From contig MSJI02000102.1 of NCBI GenBank assembly GCA_001931905.2, forward strand, positions 1 through 64,000: a stretch of DNA of 64,000 nt, in the 5' to 3' direction. Below the pieces are notes generated by a model. That model saw only the letters and a list, made by a program, of their open reading frames with translations, made no database searches and was not told the origin of the DNA. Each line of letters opens with the position of its first letter. Position 1 is the first letter of the stretch. The translations under genes were made by a program, and so were the position numbers. This DNA is from Cladosporium sp. IMV 00045. Lineage: Eukaryota; Ascomycota; Dothideomycetes; Cladosporiales; Cladosporiaceae. Positions 22,706 to 33,008 of this stretch are shown in pieces.

Positions 22706-24580
22706 ATGGCGTCTCTAATGCCTCAGGCATGTGCTCGATGTTGGCGAAGGAAGCAAAGGGTAGGCCTTGTCGATGCGAAGGTCACTGTTCACCGCTGATG
22801 GTTATATTACACAGTGTGATCGAGAGTTGCCCGAATGCCGCAAATGCACAGAAGCCGGTGCGGCCTGCATACAGCGACGCATGGGCGTCGTGCTTGATCC
22901 GTCCCAACCAGAACCCACGAGTTGGATAGAACGTCTTCAAGTGAACGTGCAGAGACTCGAACATGAGGCCGCAGAGACGCAAGAGTCTCTGGTGTCGCTA
23001 CTCCAGAGCCCCAACGAGTCGTCAAACCGAGAAACCGAAGATCATCAACATGAAGATGATGATCAAGCCGAGTCCCTGCCGCAGAGCAGGGCCCTCGAGA
23101 CAGCCATGCATGACATGGATTACTTGCCATTGAGCGCCATGGCAGAATTGCGCGACCGTCAGCAAATATCGCTTCATCAGTACTCATTCGAGACTTTCCT
23201 CAGCGCGGCCACAAACGTGTCAGGATCGGATCCAGCATGTTCGAACGTCTCCAACAATGTACTCTTCGGTTCCCTCGAGGCGTTCTACCAAGACATCTTA
23301 CCTTCCGGGCTCCGATTGTCACGAACGGTGGCTGACCAGCCGGTGCAACGCTACTTGGCTACATGCGAGATATTATGTCCATTTCTCGAACGGAACGATT
23401 TTCTAGCCAAGTACGCCCGGGTAATGGACGATCTGGAGCAAGGAAGAGGTGAAGATCTGGCATCTCGTGCCCCTCACGATATGTTCTTGGTCTATATTGT
23501 GATTGCGACTGGAATACTTCTTTCACCCAACTTTCAACACAAGGAGAGCTTCGTCGTAGCTCTTGCTCAGAGCGCATTGCGGCTATTAAATCAGATGATC
23601 AGCGAGGCAGACAACGCCTGTGTTCTCCGATCTCTGATTGCTTTGGCCATATATTCAACTTACAGCCCGTTGGGCGGCTCAACCTGGCATTTGATTGGCA
23701 TTGCTTTGGCTAGGACAATGTCTTCGGGTATGCACACTTCCGGGGTCTCAGATCTTTCTGCAGCAGATCCAGAGAAAATTGAGAACGGAAGACTATTTTG
23801 GTCGATATATATACTTGATGCGTGAGTACTTCCTAGACTCCAGCATCAGTCAGTACTGACCCATGCGTAGTTCAATCAGCTTCGCATTAGAAAGACCCTT
23901 TTGCCTGCAGGACCGTGAGATAACAACACCAGTGAGTGACTCCCAGCCATACAATCCACATTCATCCTAATTAGAAGCTCTAGATGCCTTTCTCATCCAA
24001 CAAGATGGCTGCTGACAGCTCCGTCAACTCTTTGATCACTGCCGTACAGTATGCTCATCTGCTGCGTGAGATTTGTCGAAAGCCAAGTATGGGCACAGTC
24101 TTTCATCTCGCCAATTACAAACATTGGAAGGACATGAGCACCGAAAGAATGACTCTTCCCGCAGATACAGACTTGAGAGAGGTAACGCAGCTGGCTTTCT
24201 CTTCGTTGTCATGCAGGATCATTCTCCAGATACTGAAAAATGCAAACAAGGATCGAGGCGGTTCGATGTCGCACCTACAAATCACGGCCGATGCGGAGTT
24301 CACTGCTCTTGTAAACGACTTTCGGCAAAAGGCAGACACGAAGAACGGGGCGTTGACTGCTCTTGATGGGTATGATCTGTTCTTTGTTGGTGTTTACTTC
24401 ACAGACCAACGAGTGCAAGACACGAGCCCTGGGCGATGGGAGCCGTCGCGATTGATACGAGATTGTCTGGACCTTCTCAGCATTATTTCACAGAGGTTTG
24501 AGGGAATGAAAAATCTCCGAGACATGCTCTGGAGTAAAGTCCAGGGCCTGCCAGGGTCCCTCATCGATCCAAATCGGTGA
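22706..24580 (+). CDS. Zn2Cys6 transcription factor, 572 aa
   Basis: Four exons, 22706-22759, 22815-23821, 23871-23931 and 23984-24580, all GT-AG with closed phases; 572 aa. The zinc cluster is split by the first intron and only appears after splicing: CARCWRRKQR joins CDRELPECRKCTEAGAAC, six cysteines at residues 9-36. A linker and short coiled coil follow (WIERLQVNVQRLEHEAAETQ). The fungal transcription factor domain (Fungal_trans) spans about residues 190-420, with RSLIALAIYSTYSPLGGSTW and the conserved FWSIYILDASISFALERPF, which is itself assembled across the second intron. Position beside the aldolase and hydroxyacid dehydrogenase suggests local regulation. An in-frame ATG at 22613 would add 31 residues; I prefer 22706 because of the TATA-like element and the usual short N-terminus before the cluster. 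Confidence 0.87.
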
Positions 24581-25601
24581 AAGAGTTCAACTCCATATCC
24601 AAAGGAGTCGCACTGACACAGTCGGATCGGTAAAATGGAGACCATCTGACTTTCCAGACGACATGATCTTCTTGCATGACTCTTGTATTTACTCCCGGTA
24701 TCTCATTACTGTGTAGCAAGCTGTACGAACGACCGAATTTAAATTGTTAGAGATGCGAATCTCCCAGTAACACAAATAGAGACATTCGTTGCTTAATGAT
24801 TGATCTTCTGAAGCACAAACAAGGCGCTACCATTTTGTTTACTCATGTTCTCGATCCACTTTGCTGTAAAATTGAATGCGGTCATTCGTCCTATTCGCGA
24901 GAATCTCCTACTGACACGAAAGAATAATAGTGCGATGTTCAGGTTGTGCTACTAATTGATTGGAGACGCCGACCATCGGCGAGTCGCTCCTCCGACATCG
25001 GGCGTTGCACCTGCTGCGCTTGCTTCTACTTCACCCATCATTCTTGAGCACACTCAAGTATTTGCCATCAACGAATCAGCTTCACACAATTGAACATTCG
25101 TCGCTGAGCTTTTCTCAATGGTGCATCCTATTGTTTTAGACACACGATGGCCGAGATCACCTCACTTGTCTGCGGTGTTCAGGTGAAAAAGGTCAGGCAG
25201 AGTAAATTCTTGAACTGCAAGGAGATGATCGGAAGTTGACCTCTCCAACGTGGTACGAGACTCGAGGTGAGGATCCATGTAAATGACTACATGGAATGTA
25301 CGAGGCTACCTTTCCCAGTCTAAGCGGCTGGAAGGTTCGCGTCTCAATGCACTGGACGGAAGATCTTTCGGAACACCGCCGTTTACCTTCGGATGCTGTG
25401 AGCCGGAATGCATCGGACCAATATGGGCTGTGTGTCACACGGTCATCTTCGTATATATAACGAAGAACGACTTTTGATACGGACTTACTTTGTTCTAGGA
25501 GAGCACTAATACTTTTTGCGACAACGACACGCAGCCGCTGTTTTGGAAATTGAGGACTTCGTGCTACGACAACTTCAGACTTCAAGCGAGCAATATCGAC
25601 C
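24581..25601. other. Intergenic, dehydrogenase promoter
   Basis: About 1 kb without a supported gene. CCGA/TCGG palindromic sequence occurs at about 24970-25006 (GCCGACCATCGGC and CCGACATCGGG), one TCGGAC lies at 25413-25418 next to a CCAAT, and TATATATAA lies at 25452-25460. These belong to the promoter of the dehydrogenase at 25602. Confidence 0.45.
25452..25460 (+). promoter_or_regulatory. TATA box of the hydroxyacid dehydrogenase gene
   Basis: TATATATAA lies about 142 bp upstream of the ATG at 25602, with TCGGAC and CCAAT about 35 bp further upstream. Confidence 0.5.
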
Positions 25602-26591
25602 ATGGCTCCGGCAAGGATCATCGAAGGCCCTCCTTCGCCACCTGCGGAATACAACAAAGACAAGCCAGCTGTGTATCTACTCGACAACTTCCATCCGGAG
25701 GCAGTGGATCATGCCCATCAACTATTTAACGCCATCCTCCCCGGCACTCCAGAGCATGCCAATTGGCGGACAAATGCACAATACCTCTTGATCAGAGGAT
25801 CCTACCTCACAGCAGAAGACATTGAAGCGTGCCCAAACCTCTGCGCCATTGGTAAGCAGGGAGTTGGGATTGACAAGATCGATGCAGATGCCTGCGCACG
25901 GCGAGGCATCAAGATCTTCAATACGCCCGGTGTCAACGCACGCGCTGTCGCCGAGCTTGTCGTATCTCTTGCCACCTCGGTTGCGAGAGACGTTCCTGCA
26001 ATCAGTGTCAAGCAGCAGTCAGGGCTCCGCGTTCCCAAGGAGAGCTGCTCAGGCCTCATGCTTCACCAAAAGACCATCGGTGTCATTGGCATGGGCAACA
26101 TCGGCAAGACTGCAGCCAAGATCTTTCATGGAGGCTACGAAGCATCACTCGTTGCTTACGATCCCTTTGCACCTGCAGATGCATGGTCTGACCTGCCTCA
26201 TACCCGCGCGACACGCATCGAGCAAGTACTAGAGGCCTCGGATGTTGTCACTATCCATGTTCCTCTGACGAAAGATACCAAAGACCTCATTGCCTACAGA
26301 GAGCTTGCGATGATGAAGCGAAACGCCATCTTGATCAACGCATCTCGTGGTGGCATCGTCAACGAGGTTGATCTAGAGAGGGCACTTGCGGAAGGTCTGA
26401 TATGGGGTGCAGGTCTGGATTGCCATGAGCAGGAGCCGCCAACGAAGGAGAAATACGCGGCTTTGTGGGCTCAGCGTGTAGTCAGCACGCCTCATATTGG
26501 TGCTGCCACCGCACAAACTCAGATGGAGACGGCTAAGGCTGCGATTGATCTTTTGAACAAGTATATTTCTTCTGGTAATAGTGCAAAGTAG
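25602..26591 (+). CDS. D-2-hydroxyacid dehydrogenase, 329 aa
   Basis: Intact single exon, 329 aa, the normal length for NAD(P)-dependent D-isomer specific 2-hydroxyacid dehydrogenases. The substrate domain carries CAIGKQGVGIDKIDADACARRGI; the Rossmann fold begins at IGVIGMGNIGKTAAK (GxGxxG, about residues 160-175); the catalytic set is the Arg in NASRGGIVNE, the Glu in DCHEQEPP and the His in VVSTPHIGAATAQT. These enzymes interconvert 2-oxo acids and D-2-hydroxy acids (glyoxylate/hydroxypyruvate reductase, phosphoglycerate dehydrogenase and relatives). No targeting signal or ACT domain, so not a full serine-pathway enzyme. In this cluster it could reduce the keto acid or aldehyde-derived acid released by the aldolase. 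Substrate unknown. Confidence 0.92.
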   Translation: MAPARIIEGPPSPPAEYNKDKPAVYLLDNFHPEAVDHAHQLFNAILPGTPEHANWRTNAQYLLIRGSYLTAEDIEACPNLCAIGKQGVGIDKIDADACARRGIKIFNTPGVNARAVAELVVSLATSVARDVPAISVKQQSGLRVPKESCSGLMLHQKTIGVIGMGNIGKTAAKIFHGGYEASLVAYDPFAPADAWSDLPHTRATRIEQVLEASDVVTIHVPLTKDTKDLIAYRELAMMKRNAILINASRGGIVNEVDLERALAEGLIWGAGLDCHEQEPPTKEKYAALWAQRVVSTPHIGAATAQTQMETAKAAIDLLNKYISSGNSAK

Positions 26592-27019
26592 TGCATACTT
26601 GCAGGTAGCTTGAAATGGATCACGTTTTTATCGACAATGTATTGCAACCATCAGTGGTCTCCTCCCGTTGTAGCTGGATTATCTGAAGCTCCTGTACAAG
26701 CCTGTCGATCGCAGAAACGAATAACAGGAGTCGATCTTATGTGACAACGATGGGAGACTCCTTTCTTGATGTTTGGGATGAGATGCCTCAAATATATTGG
26801 AGTAGCCATTTTTGTAGTCTTATCAATATCACCGCCTCTCACACAATAAAACCTCGATACGCTATTGATAAAGCTGGCTTAGACGATCTACTAAAATGTC
26901 CAACTCGTGAGATCAATTGTTTGGCTCCATTAAACTGCACTGGTAGTCTTCGGCAATGCAATATCTCGGGCGGCATCATTATTCTCCACACAATACTGGC
27001 CTGCATGAGAAACGTAAAG

Positions 27020-27080
27020 TCGGACCACGTGCGGTGTGCGGGCGACCTCCAACGTCGGACTGTCTCGCTCAAGAGTCCGA
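27020..27080. promoter_or_regulatory. Cluster of three TCGGAC/GTCCGA motifs
   Basis: TCGGAC at 27020-27025 and 27055-27060, and GTCCGA at 27075-27080. The last two form an inverted repeat with a 14-bp spacer; the left arm extends to TCGGACTGT, as at 17419. About 500 bp upstream of the transporter start. Confidence 0.4.
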
Positions 27081-27470
27081 AAAGCTTGGCACTAGCCGCA
27101 AACCTTGTTCATTTGCACTGCCATGCTCATGATCTGGTGAGCATCTGGGGTACAGAAGAGGGAACCTTGAGATCCACCATGGGGCCCCATACTGGAGAAA
27201 ACGAGTCGGCTACAACCTACGGCACTATTGGTACCCGCTCTGGCCGGTCTTTCTTTCTCCGGCTAGCGACAGACGACGGCATGCTATTCCCTCGAGCCCA
27301 TGTACCTGAGCAAAGCCTTGGGACTCTCTGGGCATTACAAGCCCTCTCCAACATCGGAACCCACCCGTCAAACCGTCTTCATCCCCTCACATGAATGTAT
27401 CGGCTAGCATGCGCATTGAACATACAGGCATTTGGTATGGGTCGCCGTGAGCGCGTCGGCTCTACCTTAC

Positions 27471-27477
27471 TATAAGA
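27471..27477 (+). promoter_or_regulatory. TATA box of the Dal5-type transporter gene
   Basis: TATAAGA about 102 bp upstream of the ATG at 27579. Confidence 0.45.
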
Positions 27478-27578
27478 CAAGGCCCGTCCAACTCTCAAGC
27501 AAACGAGAAGACAGTTTCACCTCCTACGGAGATCTGGATCTCTGCGCACAACATTGATCTCTACCAACTATCTTCATC

Positions 27579-29413
27579 ATGACAGAGCACCACGGCCACA
27601 CCTCCATCGATGGGCAGTCTCGCTCATCTCTGGAGAAGCAAAAGAACATCGAACATGTCGAGAAAGCCGAAGCGACCACTCTTGCCGATGAGATTCTCCA
27701 GCGATACCCTCTCCTTTTAGGAAAATCCGAGGAGGAAATGGCCAATCTCAATAAGAAAGTGTTGAGAAAACTGGACTGGAAGTTTTTGGTAAAGCTCTGG
27801 TTGTCCCAAAACAGACAAGGTCACATGCTAACCACAAACTTAGCCATGCATCACTTTCATGTTACTCATGAAGTATGTCTTATCTCTTAGCCAGAAGACG
27901 GTTAACCTATGTCCTGACAGCTTCATCTAGCTACCTTGATCGCATCAACGTGAGCAACGCTCGCGTAAGTCATCAGCATCCATTTTTGGCCCGGAGACCT
28001 CTGACTGATGAATGCAACAGCTGGCTGGTATGCAAGAAGACCTACACATGTCAGATGTCGAATGGAGCGCGGGTATCTCGCTCTTTTATGTTGGATATAT
28101 CATTTCTCAGGTAGAGTACCTTCCACCACCTATTTGTTTCCTCCTCACTCATCTTGCCTCAGGTCCCAGCAAACGTCGTCATCGCTAAGGGAAAGCCTCG
28201 CCTTCTGCTTCCCATCTGCATGCTGGGTTGGTCCGCTGTTACCATTTCCATGCCTGCTATGAAGAGCGCCTGGTCATTCATGCTTTGTCGCTTTCTGGTC
28301 GGTGTCACAGAGGGCCCTTTTCTCCCTGCTGTTTCTTTGATGACTTCCTCCTGGTACACCAAAGAGGAGTCGCCACTTCGCATGGGTATCTGGCACGCTG
28401 GCAACATCATTTCAAATGTCATCTCAGGCATCTTGGCCGCCGGGATTTTGACCAACATGGACAATGTCGCTAACCTGCATGCTTGGCAATGGTTCTTCCT
28501 CATCGAGGGAATGGTTTCAATCCTCGTGGCCTTCCTTGGCTTCTGGTTCCTCCCCAACTGGCCATCTGATACTGGCACCTACTACTTCACACTGGAGGAG
28601 AGTGCCATGGCACAATACCGCGCTGACGTTTCGGCTGGTGGTATCAGCGAGGATGATGAAGGAAACTATTGGGGTGGTGTTGCCCAAGCAGCAAAAGACC
28701 CATTCACCTGGATGTTTGCTTCTATTCACTTCTTCCTCATCATCGCTCAGTCTTTCAAAGACTTCCTTCCCTCGGTAAGCTTCGATGAACATAAGTTGAT
28801 GGCTTCTCTAATGTCATGCAGATCGTCAATACTTTCGGCTTCAGTGAAATTGGGACGTACCTCATCCAGGCCCCGCCTTACCTGTTTGCATACTTCTTCA
28901 CCCTCTTCCTTTCATGGTCGAGTGGTCGCCGCCTGGAGCATTGTTTCCACATCATCGGCGCCATTCTCATCTGCTTGGTCGGGGCCGTCATTATGATTTC
29001 TACACTAAATGTAGGGGCGAGATACTTCAGCATATTCCTTTTATGTGCTGGCCCCTTTGTGGGCTTAAACATACAGATAGCTTGGGAGACTACCGTCGTT
29101 CCAAGGCCCCGTACGAAGAGAGCGGCCTTGATCGCCATTGCTAACTGCGTCAGCTCCGTAGGTCTCAGCTTTTGAGCCTCAGCAAGGATTGTGCTAATGC
29201 TCTTCAAAGGTTTCGCACTGGTTCACGCCATACTTCTTTTTGAGAAGCCAAGAACCGAGATACCAGACGGGAGGAGGTGTTATCATCGCTGGATGCGGCC
29301 TGACGGTCATTTCTTGCTTGGTGGCAAGATGGTGGGCCGTGCAAAAGAACAAGAAACTGGACGCACTTCAGGAGCAGACTGGCGATGTCAACCCGTGGCG
29401 CTACGCTACGTGA
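27579..29413 (+). CDS. MFS anion:cation symporter, Dal5/allantoate permease type, 504 aa
   Basis: Seven exons: 27579-27788, 27844-27872 (29 nt), 27931-27964 (34 nt), 28021-28110, 28163-28774, 28822-29157 and 29210-29413. All introns are GT-AG and phases close to 504 aa. The two tiny exons rebuild the first-helix motif: KFL joins PCITFMLLMN and YLDRINVSNAR, then LAGMQEDLHMSDVEWSAG and SLFYVGYIISQVPANV. Further family features are FLVGVTEGPFLPAVSLMTSSWY, AWQWFFLIEGMVS and a conserved C-terminal EPRYQTGGG, ending VNPWRYAT. About twelve hydrophobic segments are visible. Members carry allantoate, nicotinate/pantothenate-type carboxylates and related anions with protons. Next to a hydroxyacid dehydrogenase and aldolase, an organic acid is a likely substrate, by inference. 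Confidence 0.92.
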
Positions 29414-29827
29414 GCCACTCTACACGACCAGAGCGCGACTCAGCTGCATAGATGGTGCAAATGACTTGCAAGTGTCTGGGAAACAGTGTGCAGAGTAGAG
29501 TCCTTTTCTGTGGACTCTCCACACTTCTCAACGATATAGGATCTTTTTCAATAAGCACGAATATCATGTGAATACCCTTAGCACGCTGATCGTTCGCACT
29601 CATCGGTTTTGGTATCGCTTGTGTTCTTGCTTTCAAATAGATGGGCAAGTTTACCATGGTCAGGGATTGCAATAGTAGATCCCTTTATAAATGCTGATAT
29701 CTCATGGCTTATTGGAGCGAGCTTTACGTCGTCAGCTGGCGACACACATACACTGCGGGCTCCCTGCATCAAACAATTCTCCTACGACCAGCTGCAAGCG
29801 TCTACCACCACTCCAGTGACCCAGTCT
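29414..29827. other. Intergenic, convergent 3' flanks
   Basis: 414 bp between the convergent transporter and cupin genes. No coding frame supported; expected to hold both 3' UTRs. Confidence 0.5.
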
Positions 29828-30250
29828 TCAGAATCTGTACACGATGTCTTGAAAATTATCTGCTGCAAAAACATAGAGCCACCGCAACTCCTCCTTCGGA
29901 TCTGAATTTCGGATCCCGTGCTCTGCATCTCCCGGTATGTAGATGACACTGCCAGCAGACACTTCTTGCTCCGAGCCATCGATTGTCATCGTGCCACGAC
30001 CACTGATGATATGGTAAATCTCCGCATGGGTGTGCCGGTGTGCGCACAAGTGGCCCTGTTGTGGTGGCAATGTGGCTATCCCTGCCGTGAGCGAGTCCGT
30101 AGCTGTCTGGGGCGCTGATATGAGAGTCTTCCATGTGACGATGCCATTCTTGCTATCTGCGAAGCTCTCGTCTTGTTGCTCTTCGATCGCTTTCGGCTCG
30201 AGGATTACGGCTTCTCGTGGTGGTTCATTGGTCGCGAGCATTGTCGCCAT
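29828..30250 (-). CDS. Cupin-domain protein, 140 aa
   Basis: Intact single exon of 140 aa from the ATG at 30250. A single cupin_2 barrel: motif 1 is the HRHTHAEIYHIISGRGTMTI segment with His-x-His, a third His and a Glu as metal ligands (about residues 71-90), and motif 2 is GSVIYIPGDAEHGIRN with the last His ligand (about 100-115). No signal peptide. Small single-domain cupins act as isomerases, dioxygenases or sugar-acid epimerases, and many bind metal and a small carboxylate or sugar. At the right edge of the catabolic cluster and convergent with the transporter, it is a plausible accessory enzyme, but its reaction cannot be assigned. Confidence 0.88.
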   Translation of the reverse strand: MATMLATNEPPREAVILEPKAIEEQQDESFADSKNGIVTWKTLISAPQTATDSLTAGIATLPPQQGHLCAHRHTHAEIYHIISGRGTMTIDGSEQEVSAGSVIYIPGDAEHGIRNSDPKEELRWLYVFAADNFQDIVYRF

Positions 30251-31529
30251 ATCAGCAGTTGGTGTCTAATGCAGTCGAAGTGATCGAACAGGTTGAGGAA
30301 TATGAGGGGTTTCGAAATCGAGAGTCGCTCAGAGCATTATGGCCAAGCTATAGAGAAGGGAATTTTAACCCAAGCAGGTCAATCAGACCCGATGTCAAGC
30401 ACGTCATCGTGATTGCGATTTGACAAGAGGATGGAATTGTTTCATCAGTCTGATGTGTTCGAAAGGAGTGTCGTTCCATCGCCGGATGACTGGGTTCGAA
30501 TGCGCCCTTACAATCACATCTGTACCCCTGTCGTCACGTCTTGTGTTGTGTTCTCAGATACATGCCTCTGAAGTTGTAACAAACACCCCGCTCGGCTAAT
30601 AGAAGGTGCGAAAGATAAGGAGGTGGGGATGTTCGCCGCCGCCGTCCATCGGTTCTCACAGTGCCATGACGAGAAATGGGGAGCTTGATAATTGGGACGG
30701 CGAATGTCGATGCGGTTTACATAAACTTGAACTTCGACAGGAGCAGCAAGATAACCCTCGATTAGGGTTGGCTACACGGAAGGCACATCAATGATGTGAA
30801 TGATCGACTTTCTCGATGATGTCATAGGGCTTAGAACCGGAATCCCACATGCAGCCATCTTCACATGTGCATTTAGAAGTCTATACCTCCTAGGAGGCGT
30901 ACCATTCTCAAATGATCGAAATCAGAACGTGATTGAGTAACGCTCGGATGGTAATTAGTGCCGTTTCTCAATAAATTTATGATAGCCTGGTGAAGCTTGA
31001 CGGCAAGGGGCAAGGCGATTACACGTGACCTTTAATCAGCCCCGACTTTTGTCCGACCCGCGAGAATGAATCCAGAGAGGTCACCTCATCTCCTGGGATC
31101 GCATCCTTCGTCTTCCTTTTGATCCTCAAAACACCTTTGCATCTCCCGCGGTTCTGAGAACACTGCAATCGCGCGCTGGTGCATCATTGCTAGCTGACTC
31201 TTCCATGACTTCTATTCGTCTAAAGTCGGCCTCCTTGCATCTGACTGCTTACTGGAGCCCCTCTTTCTCAGCTTACGCGCCGCGGAAACATTACCTGTCG
31301 AGCATGTTGACGATCAAGCTTTGGTCCGATGTCATCAGTATGGCCGGACGAGCTTTGGAGACGGCCGGAGCAATCTGAGCTACAAAACACAATCCAGCCT
31401 AAGGTTAGCATTCCCGAGCATATGCTCAGGTTGTAATCGATGACAACGTCAATTTCATGTGTATATCTTGCGATACATCGAGGCAAAGACACCGTGCAAC
31501 CAAATACCAGCTCAGCTCACACCATGGCC
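30251..31529. other. Intergenic, no supported gene
   Basis: About 1.28 kb with no domain-bearing frame. It includes the cupin promoter on the left and the 3' flank of the caspase-like gene on the right. A GGTTCGAA at 30493 resembles a tRNA B box, but no cloverleaf can be folded around it. Confidence 0.5.
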
Positions 31530-33008
31530 TCACCCATGTGCCAGGTTCTTGTACCCGAGAATGCCTAACCCGATCATGCCTCCGCAACATACACCGAAGA
31601 GTGCCACGCATCCGAAAAGAACGCTGAGTGGGACCTTCGGATATATAATAAGCTGGTTGCTCGACACTGGTAACCTCCCGAGCATGGTCTCTGTCTTCCA
31701 CGGATTTCCAGGGGGCGAAGCAATCGATGTCTTCGAAACCGCGGAATCCAATGTGATGTCGCTTGTTCGCAGTATTGAAGGCTGCAACAAGCGACTATCG
31801 AAGCTTGCGCTGAAAGGTTCTGAATCCGAAGAAGCAGGCTGTTGCTCCTTGGGTGTCCTGCTGCTGTCTTTCGCGCCTCGGCCCTTGCGGTAAGTTCGCC
31901 ACCGCCCTACTGACCATTTGACGAAAGACGTATATTCAAGAAGCGTCATGCGGTGAGAATGCAGGCACTTCCTGGTGTCTAGCAATTCTTTCAAGACCGT
32001 TGCCACTTCCTCGATATGTTCTGGTGGTGCATGTTTGCGAAAATGCAGGCGGAGGTCCAGGATGTATGCGGTAGGCATGACATCTTCATGCTTGCCGCTA
32101 GGCAGTTTGGCCTGTGCCGGCAACCCGGTCCGCTTCCCCATGGTAGGTTTTATCCAGATATCCTGCGTCCCTTCCCCGAAGCGATTTGAATAGACCACAG
32201 CTTCCTGCTGATCACGAGGAAATGGCTCGTAACTCATAAGCGTCTTGACCAGCCTCGTCACTGTAAAGCCGGAACTTTGAGCCAAGTCTTTCAGGGCCCA
32301 AATCATTGCCGTAGTGAAAGATTTCTCCCCGGAGCTGTGAGTCTGTTGATCTCTCTTGCAGGCTGCGACGTAAGAGAAGGATCGGCCACGTCCACGATAC
32401 ACTGGGCGGCAGAGCAGACCAGCGTGACAACAGTCAAATATGACAAGCACATCTGACTTGGCTTTGCTCAGCGTACATTCCACCTCGGTCCACGCTATGC
32501 TCATATCTTTCTCATGATCCAGATCAGGATAGCGACCGGATAGCCATATGCGTCCATCACTGTTCTTGTAGGCCCAGCCATGCCCTCCGTAGTAGACAAT
32601 GAGCAGGCCTCTAGGGTTATCATTCTGAAGCACAAATTCGGCCACGTGCTTTGTTGCTTGAACCTTCGGAGGTGATTACATGTCCATTCGTTCATACTGC
32701 ACGGTGAAACCGTTTGATTCCTGCAGCACTCCTTGGAGAGGCACGAGCTAACGTCTGTCAGCTTCTCACTCTATAGTATACGTACTTGTAGCGACCACGG
32801 GGTATCGTACTCCTTCCGCAGTTCTAGGGTCGTCGGCGTTTTCTGCCAAGCCAAGAAGGAGAACGGATGTTGTTTCGTACTCAATGGGAGACGGTTGGTC
32901 GTCACCCATCACCCGCCCCCAGGCCTCACGTGATGCCTCTTCTGTCGTCTGGCACTTAATTCCTGACTCCGGCTGTGGCACATCTGAGGCATTCCTAGAC
33001 TCATTCAT
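31530..33008 (-). pseudogene. Caspase-like (C14) protein with C-terminal membrane anchor, in-frame stop
   Basis: The main frame (31530 up to about 32690) carries the caspase fold: RGLLIVYYGGHGWAY with the catalytic His, and DVLVIFDCCHAGLLC with the catalytic Cys, followed by a helical segment, a Ser/Thr-rich linker and a C-terminal hydrophobic helix (PLSVLFGCVALFGVCCGGMI) that should anchor it in a membrane. The N-terminal part reads upstream as SVLLLGLAENADDPRTAEG, then after a probable intron (about 32720-32800) as LVPLQGVLQESNGFTVQYER, then hits TAA at 32678-32676 just before SPPKVQATKHVAEFVLQN. The TAA sits where homologous proteins would read through, so I call it a broken copy. The first-exon donor and the start (ATG at 33008) are uncertain. 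If the stop is a base error, this is a full caspase-like gene. Confidence 0.6.

Larger units (their letters stand above)
26592..27578. other. Intergenic, Dal5-type transporter promoter
   Basis: About 990 bp with no supported gene. It contains three copies of the TCGGAC/GTCCGA motif (27020-27080) and TATAAGA at 27471-27477, about 100 bp before the transporter ATG. Confidence 0.45.

Noticed and set aside
30440..30510. Possible tRNA (GGTTCGAA at 30493-30500)
   Set aside because: No A box at the right distance and no acceptor or anticodon stems could be paired.
32740..32800. Alternative GTACGT donor at about 32780-32785 in the caspase-like gene
   Set aside because: It leaves the wrong phase for the downstream caspase frame with every nearby acceptor; an earlier donor fits better but remains uncertain.
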